This document shows positions 60,676 to 64,000 of a DNA stretch of 64,000 bases, one piece after another. The DNA comes from Fusobacterium sp. JB019 (GTDB lineage: Bacteria; Fusobacteriota; Fusobacteriia; Fusobacteriales; Fusobacteriaceae), in assembly GCA_030673965.1 (NCBI GenBank), contig JAUTCN010000006.1:1-64000 (forward strand). The letters are read 5' to 3'. The notes beneath the pieces are model-generated. The model searched no databases. It saw only the letters and a list, made by a program, of their open reading frames with translations, and was not told where the DNA came from. Positions within the stretch are counted from its first letter, which is position 1; every line of letters begins with the position of its first letter. The position numbers and the translations under genes are program-made.

Positions 60676-60712
60676 ATAATGAATTGCTAGAAATAATGGG
60701 GTGGAGATTTAA

Positions 60713-61447
60713 GTGAAAAAAATATTAAAAAGATTAAGAAGAGTTTTTTATTTTTTAATTAATAATTTTGAAGAAATTAAGATATTATTAAATGAAGAGG
60801 GGATAACTAATCTTAGGTTATACAAAACCATGGAATGGAGACATGAGGGAGTTTTTTATTTTTTAGGAAATTATGAAGGAAATAGAGTTTTTATAAAATA
60901 TATGGACGATTATAATATTCCACAAAATGAATGGAATGCTTATAATCAGCTAAAAGAAAGTAAGAAATTTCAAGAAAAATATTTTATAAAATATTTTTGT
61001 TATAAAAAGTTAGGAGATGCAGGGATAGTAGTTTCAGAATATGTTAAGGGAAAAACTTTAAAAGAAGTAAATGTTATAACTAAAAAAACAAAAGAATATA
61101 TAATAGATGAATTAAGTAGGGTTATAGATATATTACATGATGCTAAAATTATTCATAGGGACATTAATCCTTCTAATATATATTTTAAAAATGGAGATGC
61201 AAAAAAAGTAAAGATAATAGATTTTGCCTATAGTTTATCTACAGAAAGAGAAACAAAGTTGAAGGAAACTATAAAAGATACGAGGAAATTAAGAGGTCTA
61301 GATGAAGATTATATTGAAAAACCTTTTGTTTGGGATGACGTATTTGCAATGAAAAAAGTAATAGCTGAAAAATTTGGAATTAGTTCTAAAAAAATAGAAG
61401 GAAAACAGGGAAAACTAGTGTATAAAGCAAAGATTAATAGGGGGTAA
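60713..61447 (+). CDS. Kinase-fold protein (LPS kinase/protein kinase-like)
   Basis: A 244-residue kinase-like protein. An ATP-binding lysine is likely K62 in VFIKYM, the catalytic loop is HRDINPSN (148-155) and the metal-binding aspartate D170 is in IIDFAYS, DFA in place of DFG. Small kinases of this type in LPS loci phosphorylate sugars of the core. Starting GTG at 60713 follows GGTGGAG. One base separates it from the GT2 gene. Choline/ethanolamine kinase activity is an alternative, given the LicC-like gene two genes downstream, but the motifs fit the protein kinase/WaaP pattern better. Confidence 0.68.
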   Translation: MKKILKRLRRVFYFLINNFEEIKILLNEEGITNLRLYKTMEWRHEGVFYFLGNYEGNRVFIKYMDDYNIPQNEWNAYNQLKESKKFQEKYFIKYFCYKKLGDAGIVVSEYVKGKTLKEVNVITKKTKEYIIDELSRVIDILHDAKIIHRDINPSNIYFKNGDAKKVKIIDFAYSLSTERETKLKETIKDTRKLRGLDEDYIEKPFVWDDVFAMKKVIAEKFGISSKKIEGKQGKLVYKAKINRG

Positions 61448-61448
61448 A

Positions 61449-62243
61449 ATGGAGATATCAGTTATAATTTCAACATACAATAAATATGATTATTTGTATT
61501 GTGTGTTAAAATCACTTGGAACTCAAACATTTAAAAAATTTGAAGTTATCATAGCTGAGGATTGCGAAAAACAAGAAATGTTAGAAAAATTAAAAGAGTG
61601 GAGAAAAGAGTTTAATTTTCCTATAGAACATGTTTTTCAAGAGGATAAAGGTTTTAGAAAGTGTAAGATTTTAAATGAAGCTCTTAAACAATCTAAAGGT
61701 AAGTATATATTAGTTGTAGATGGGGATTGCATAGTTCATAAAAAATATTTAGAGAATTATTATAGGTATTTTAAAAAAGGTTATGAAGTTATATTTGGAA
61801 GAAGATGTGAAATGAGCAAAGAATTAAGTGAAAAGATTCTTGAAAATAAAGGGGATTATAAAATAACAATAGGAAAATTAAGACATCCCTATAGTAAAGC
61901 ATGGACAGAATGTGTGTATTTACCGGTAGCAACCAAGTTAAAGAAAAGAAAATTAAGACTTCTTGGATCGAATATGGGCTTTACTAAAGATATAATTTTA
62001 AGAATAAATGGGTTTAATGAAGATTTTGAGTCTCCAGGTATAGGAGAGGATAGTGATTTGCAATGGAGATTTGAAGCTGTTAATGCAAAATATATAGGTC
62101 TTAAAAATACAGTGTTACAATATCATTTATGGCATAAAAGAAATTATGGATTTAAAGGTCCTGATGGATGGGAAATATTTAGAAAAACTTTAAAAAATAA
62201 TGAATATTATACAAAAAATGGGATTAATAAATATTGGAGGTAG
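61449..62243 (+). CDS. Glycosyltransferase family 2
   Basis: A 264-residue GT-A enzyme. It opens ISVIISTYNKYDYLYCVLKSL, has DKGFRKCKILNEAL and the metal-binding DGDC (about 91-94), the GSNMGFTKDIILRINGFNEDF acceptor region and GEDSDLQWRFE. It probably adds a sugar to a surface glycan; donor and acceptor are unknown. The stop codon overlaps the ribosome binding site of the nucleotidyltransferase gene. Confidence 0.9.
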   Translation: MEISVIISTYNKYDYLYCVLKSLGTQTFKKFEVIIAEDCEKQEMLEKLKEWRKEFNFPIEHVFQEDKGFRKCKILNEALKQSKGKYILVVDGDCIVHKKYLENYYRYFKKGYEVIFGRRCEMSKELSEKILENKGDYKITIGKLRHPYSKAWTECVYLPVATKLKKRKLRLLGSNMGFTKDIILRINGFNEDFESPGIGEDSDLQWRFEAVNAKYIGLKNTVLQYHLWHKRNYGFKGPDGWEIFRKTLKNNEYYTKNGINKYWR

Positions 62244-62245
62244 TT

Positions 62246-62977
62246 ATGAAAACAGCAGTAATACTTGTAGCAGGAATGGGAACTAGATTAAATGATATTA
62301 CTAAAGGAGAATTTCCGAAACCTTTTTTACAAATAAATGAGAAACCGTTAATAGAAAGATCTATTGAAAATTTAAATTTTTTTGGTGTTGAAAGAATTAT
62401 TTTAGTAACAGGGCATTTGAAAGAATTTTTTGAAATTTTAAGTGAAAAATATGACGGTATTGAAATTATTGAAAATAGTGATTATTCAAACACTAGTAGT
62501 ATGGGAAGCTTCTATGTTACAAAAGATTTAATAAAAGATGAAGATGAAATTCTACTTTTAGAAGGAGATTTAATTTATGAAAGAAAAGCTATTGAAATTT
62601 TAATTAATTCTAAAAAAAAGGATGCTATATTATTAACAGAGGATAAACAAATGTCAGATGATTATTATTTTGAAATAAATAATGATAGTATAGGAAAACT
62701 TACTTCTAATCTAAATGAAATTAGTGGAGAATATGGCGAAATGACAGGGTTACAAAAGCTTTCAAATTCTTTATTTATGAAAATGTTTGAAACTTATGAA
62801 AAATTAAATAATAGTAAATTAGCCTATGAAAGTTGTTTAGCTGAAATTGCTAAAACAAGAAAAATATCCTATGAAAAAGGAAATGGAATTTTATGGTCAG
62901 AGATAGATAATGAATATCAATTAAAGAGAGTAATGAAAAAGATTTATCCAAAACTTGTAGAAAAAGGAGAATATTAA
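62246..62977 (+). CDS. LicC/PntC-like nucleotidyltransferase
   Basis: A 243-residue nucleotidyltransferase. It opens MKTAVILVAGMGTRLNDITK with FPKPFLQINEKPLI, the sugar-phosphate or choline-phosphate nucleotidyltransferase loop; NSDYSNTSSMGSFYVTKDLI and LLEGDLIYE follow, as in LicC-type CTP:phosphocholine cytidylyltransferases and the related enzymes that activate 2-aminoethylphosphonate. The DNA continues directly into a gene whose product resembles 2-aminoethylphosphonate-binding proteins, so CMP activation of that aminophosphonate is the best guess. Phosphocholine or a sugar phosphate are alternatives. ATG 62246 is preceded by GGAGG. Confidence 0.75.
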   Translation: MKTAVILVAGMGTRLNDITKGEFPKPFLQINEKPLIERSIENLNFFGVERIILVTGHLKEFFEILSEKYDGIEIIENSDYSNTSSMGSFYVTKDLIKDEDEILLLEGDLIYERKAIEILINSKKKDAILLTEDKQMSDDYYFEINNDSIGKLTSNLNEISGEYGEMTGLQKLSNSLFMKMFETYEKLNNSKLAYESCLAEIAKTRKISYEKGNGILWSEIDNEYQLKRVMKKIYPKLVEKGEY

Positions 62978-62981
62978 TAAT

Positions 62982-64000
62982 ATGAAAAAAATTATAAAAA
63001 TTATTTTATTAGCATCTTTTGTTTTAATTTTAGGGGCTTGTGGTAAAAAAGAAGTTAAAAAAAGTTTAACAGTTTATTCTGGATTAGAGGAAGAATACTT
63101 AGGAAACTATGTAGAAATATTTAAGAAAGATTTTCCAGATATAGAGTTAAATATAGTAAGAGATTCACAAGGAGCAATTGCAGCTAAATTAATTGCAGAA
63201 GGAAAGAATCCTCAAGCAGATATATTATGGGGGATGGCAAGTATCAATTTAATTCAATTAGCTAATAATAAAAGTTTGTATGAAATAGATTCTAAATTAC
63301 TTGAAAATATAGATTCTAAATTTATAGACAAAATAAATTTAAAACCTTATTGGGTTGGAATGACTGCTTGGACTTCAGCATTAACAATCAATAAGTATGA
63401 AATTGAAAAAAGAAATATTAAGGTTCCTGAATCTTATAAAGAATTATTAAATTCTAAATTTAATAAAGAAATAGTGATGCCAAATCCAGCATCATCTGGA
63501 ACTGGGTATTTAACAATTTTAGGATGGATAGCTACAATGGGAGAAAAACAAGCTTGGGAATATATGGATGCTCTTAATAAAAATATAAATCAGTATACTC
63601 ATTCAGGTAGTGCTCCTGTTAAAATGACTATGCAAGGTGAACAATTAATAGGAATAGGAATGGATAGTGAAAGTTTTAGACTTGGTAAAATGAATCATTC
63701 TATAATAACAGTATTACCAGATGAAGGTTACGGTTGGGATATGGAAGGAATTGCATTAGTTAATAAACAAAATATAAAACCAGAGGCAATAGAATTTATT
63801 AAATGGGCAATTTCAAAAAAAATGATGGAGGAATATTCCAAAAATATAGGATTAGTTTCATATAAAGGAGTTCATACAAAACTTGATGGATATCCTGTTG
63901 ATTTTGAAGAAAAGTTAGCAAAAATAGATTTTAAATGGGCTGCTGAAAATAGAGATAGAATTCTTAAAGAATGGGAAAAAAGATATGGAAAAGGTGAATA
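62982..64000 (+). CDS. ABC transporter substrate-binding lipoprotein, 2-aminoethylphosphonate-type (stop codon cut by one base)
   Basis: A frame of 339 codons is complete, and the window ends after the TA of the stop. A lipoprotein signal with lipobox LGAC puts Cys20 at the mature N-terminus. The fold is that of iron/phosphonate-type periplasmic binding proteins: LTVYSGLEEEYL, NPQADILWGMAS, PYWVGMTAWTSAL, MPNPASSGTGYLTILGWI, AWEYMDALNKNINQYTHSGS and GYGWDMEGIAL. These segments match the putative 2-aminoethylphosphonate ABC transporter binding proteins (PhnS-like) as I remember them; ferric ion binding is the main alternative. Permease and ATPase genes would be expected just beyond the window. 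It starts 4 bases after the nucleotidyltransferase gene. Confidence 0.8.
   Translation, partial: MKKIIKIILLASFVLILGACGKKEVKKSLTVYSGLEEEYLGNYVEIFKKDFPDIELNIVRDSQGAIAAKLIAEGKNPQADILWGMASINLIQLANNKSLYEIDSKLLENIDSKFIDKINLKPYWVGMTAWTSALTINKYEIEKRNIKVPESYKELLNSKFNKEIVMPNPASSGTGYLTILGWIATMGEKQAWEYMDALNKNINQYTHSGSAPVKMTMQGEQLIGIGMDSESFRLGKMNHSIITVLPDEGYGWDMEGIALVNKQNIKPEAIEFIKWAISKKMMEEYSKNIGLVSYKGVHTKLDGYPVDFEEKLAKIDFKWAAENRDRILKEWEKRYGKGE

Noticed and set aside
1-64000. Insertion sequences, prophage or toxin-antitoxin genes
   Set aside because: No transposase, integrase, phage structural or toxin-antitoxin reading frame was recognised on either strand.

Overview
The window comes from an AT-rich (roughly 30% G+C by eye) anaerobic bacterium with an outer membrane, most likely a member of the Fusobacteriota (Fusobacterium or a close relative). 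The evidence is the mix of a TonB/ExbBD system, outer-membrane barrels ending in Phe or Leu, LPS-type glycosyltransferases, a HmuW/HmuF-type anaerobic heme pathway and clostridial-style gene content such as glgC-glgD and purine-rich GGAGG ribosome binding sites. I cannot name the species. No rRNA, tRNA, CRISPR array, phage or insertion sequence was seen, and no gene-free stretch exceeds about 280 bases.

Left end (1-8.6 kb). A minus-strand unit carries methionine gamma-lyase and the start of an aspartokinase behind a strong promoter, a SAM-I (S-box) riboswitch and an intrinsic terminator. Next to it a TonB-dependent receptor (minus) stands back to back with a plus-strand operon: HmuW-like radical SAM protein, DUF454 membrane protein, ExbB, ExbD, TonB, HmuF-like flavodoxin and a LytTR DNA-binding protein with a degenerate receiver. 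Together these look like a complete route for heme capture at the surface, energised uptake and oxygen-independent heme breakdown.

Central metabolism (8.8-20.4 kb). An RluA-type pseudouridine synthase and a DUF523 protein lead directly into a glycogen operon: glgB, glgC, glgD, glgA, glgP and a GH13 maltodextrin hydrolase. It covers synthesis, branching, phosphorolysis and probably hydrolysis of residual dextrins.

Mixed region (20.4-31.7 kb). Two paralogous small outer-membrane barrels, a YibE/F membrane protein with an AsmA-like protein, a CsoR-type repressor with a perfect palindromic operator over its own promoter, a VOC protein, a fructose operon (fruR-fruK-fruA, minus strand), a kinase-fold gene behind a TetR-like operator, and a DUF1848 plus methyltransferase pair. 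Most units are bounded by clear hairpin terminators, and several promoters are of the extended -10 type (TGnTATAAT).

The most striking part (31.9-58.5 kb). A single promoter, preceded by an 11-bp perfect inverted repeat, drives two genes 14 bases apart: a 1142-residue outer-membrane barrel protein and one uninterrupted 23-kb gene for a 7675-residue exported protein. The giant protein has an N-terminal jelly-roll-like region, about 18 copies of a GEVED-type repeat unit (roughly 300-400 residues each), about six DUF11-like repeats and a C-terminal module that in other Gram-negative bacteria I recall in association with the same barrel type. I propose that the pair is an anchored or exported giant surface fibre or adhesin system.

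Right end (58.6-64 kb). Surface-glycan genes follow: VirK/YbjX-like DUF535, a family-9 glycosyltransferase (minus), then a kinase-fold protein, a family-2 glycosyltransferase, a LicC/PntC-like nucleotidyltransferase and a lipoprotein resembling 2-aminoethylphosphonate-binding transport proteins. The last two suggest uptake and nucleotide activation of an aminophosphonate or phosphocholine-like substituent for surface glycans.
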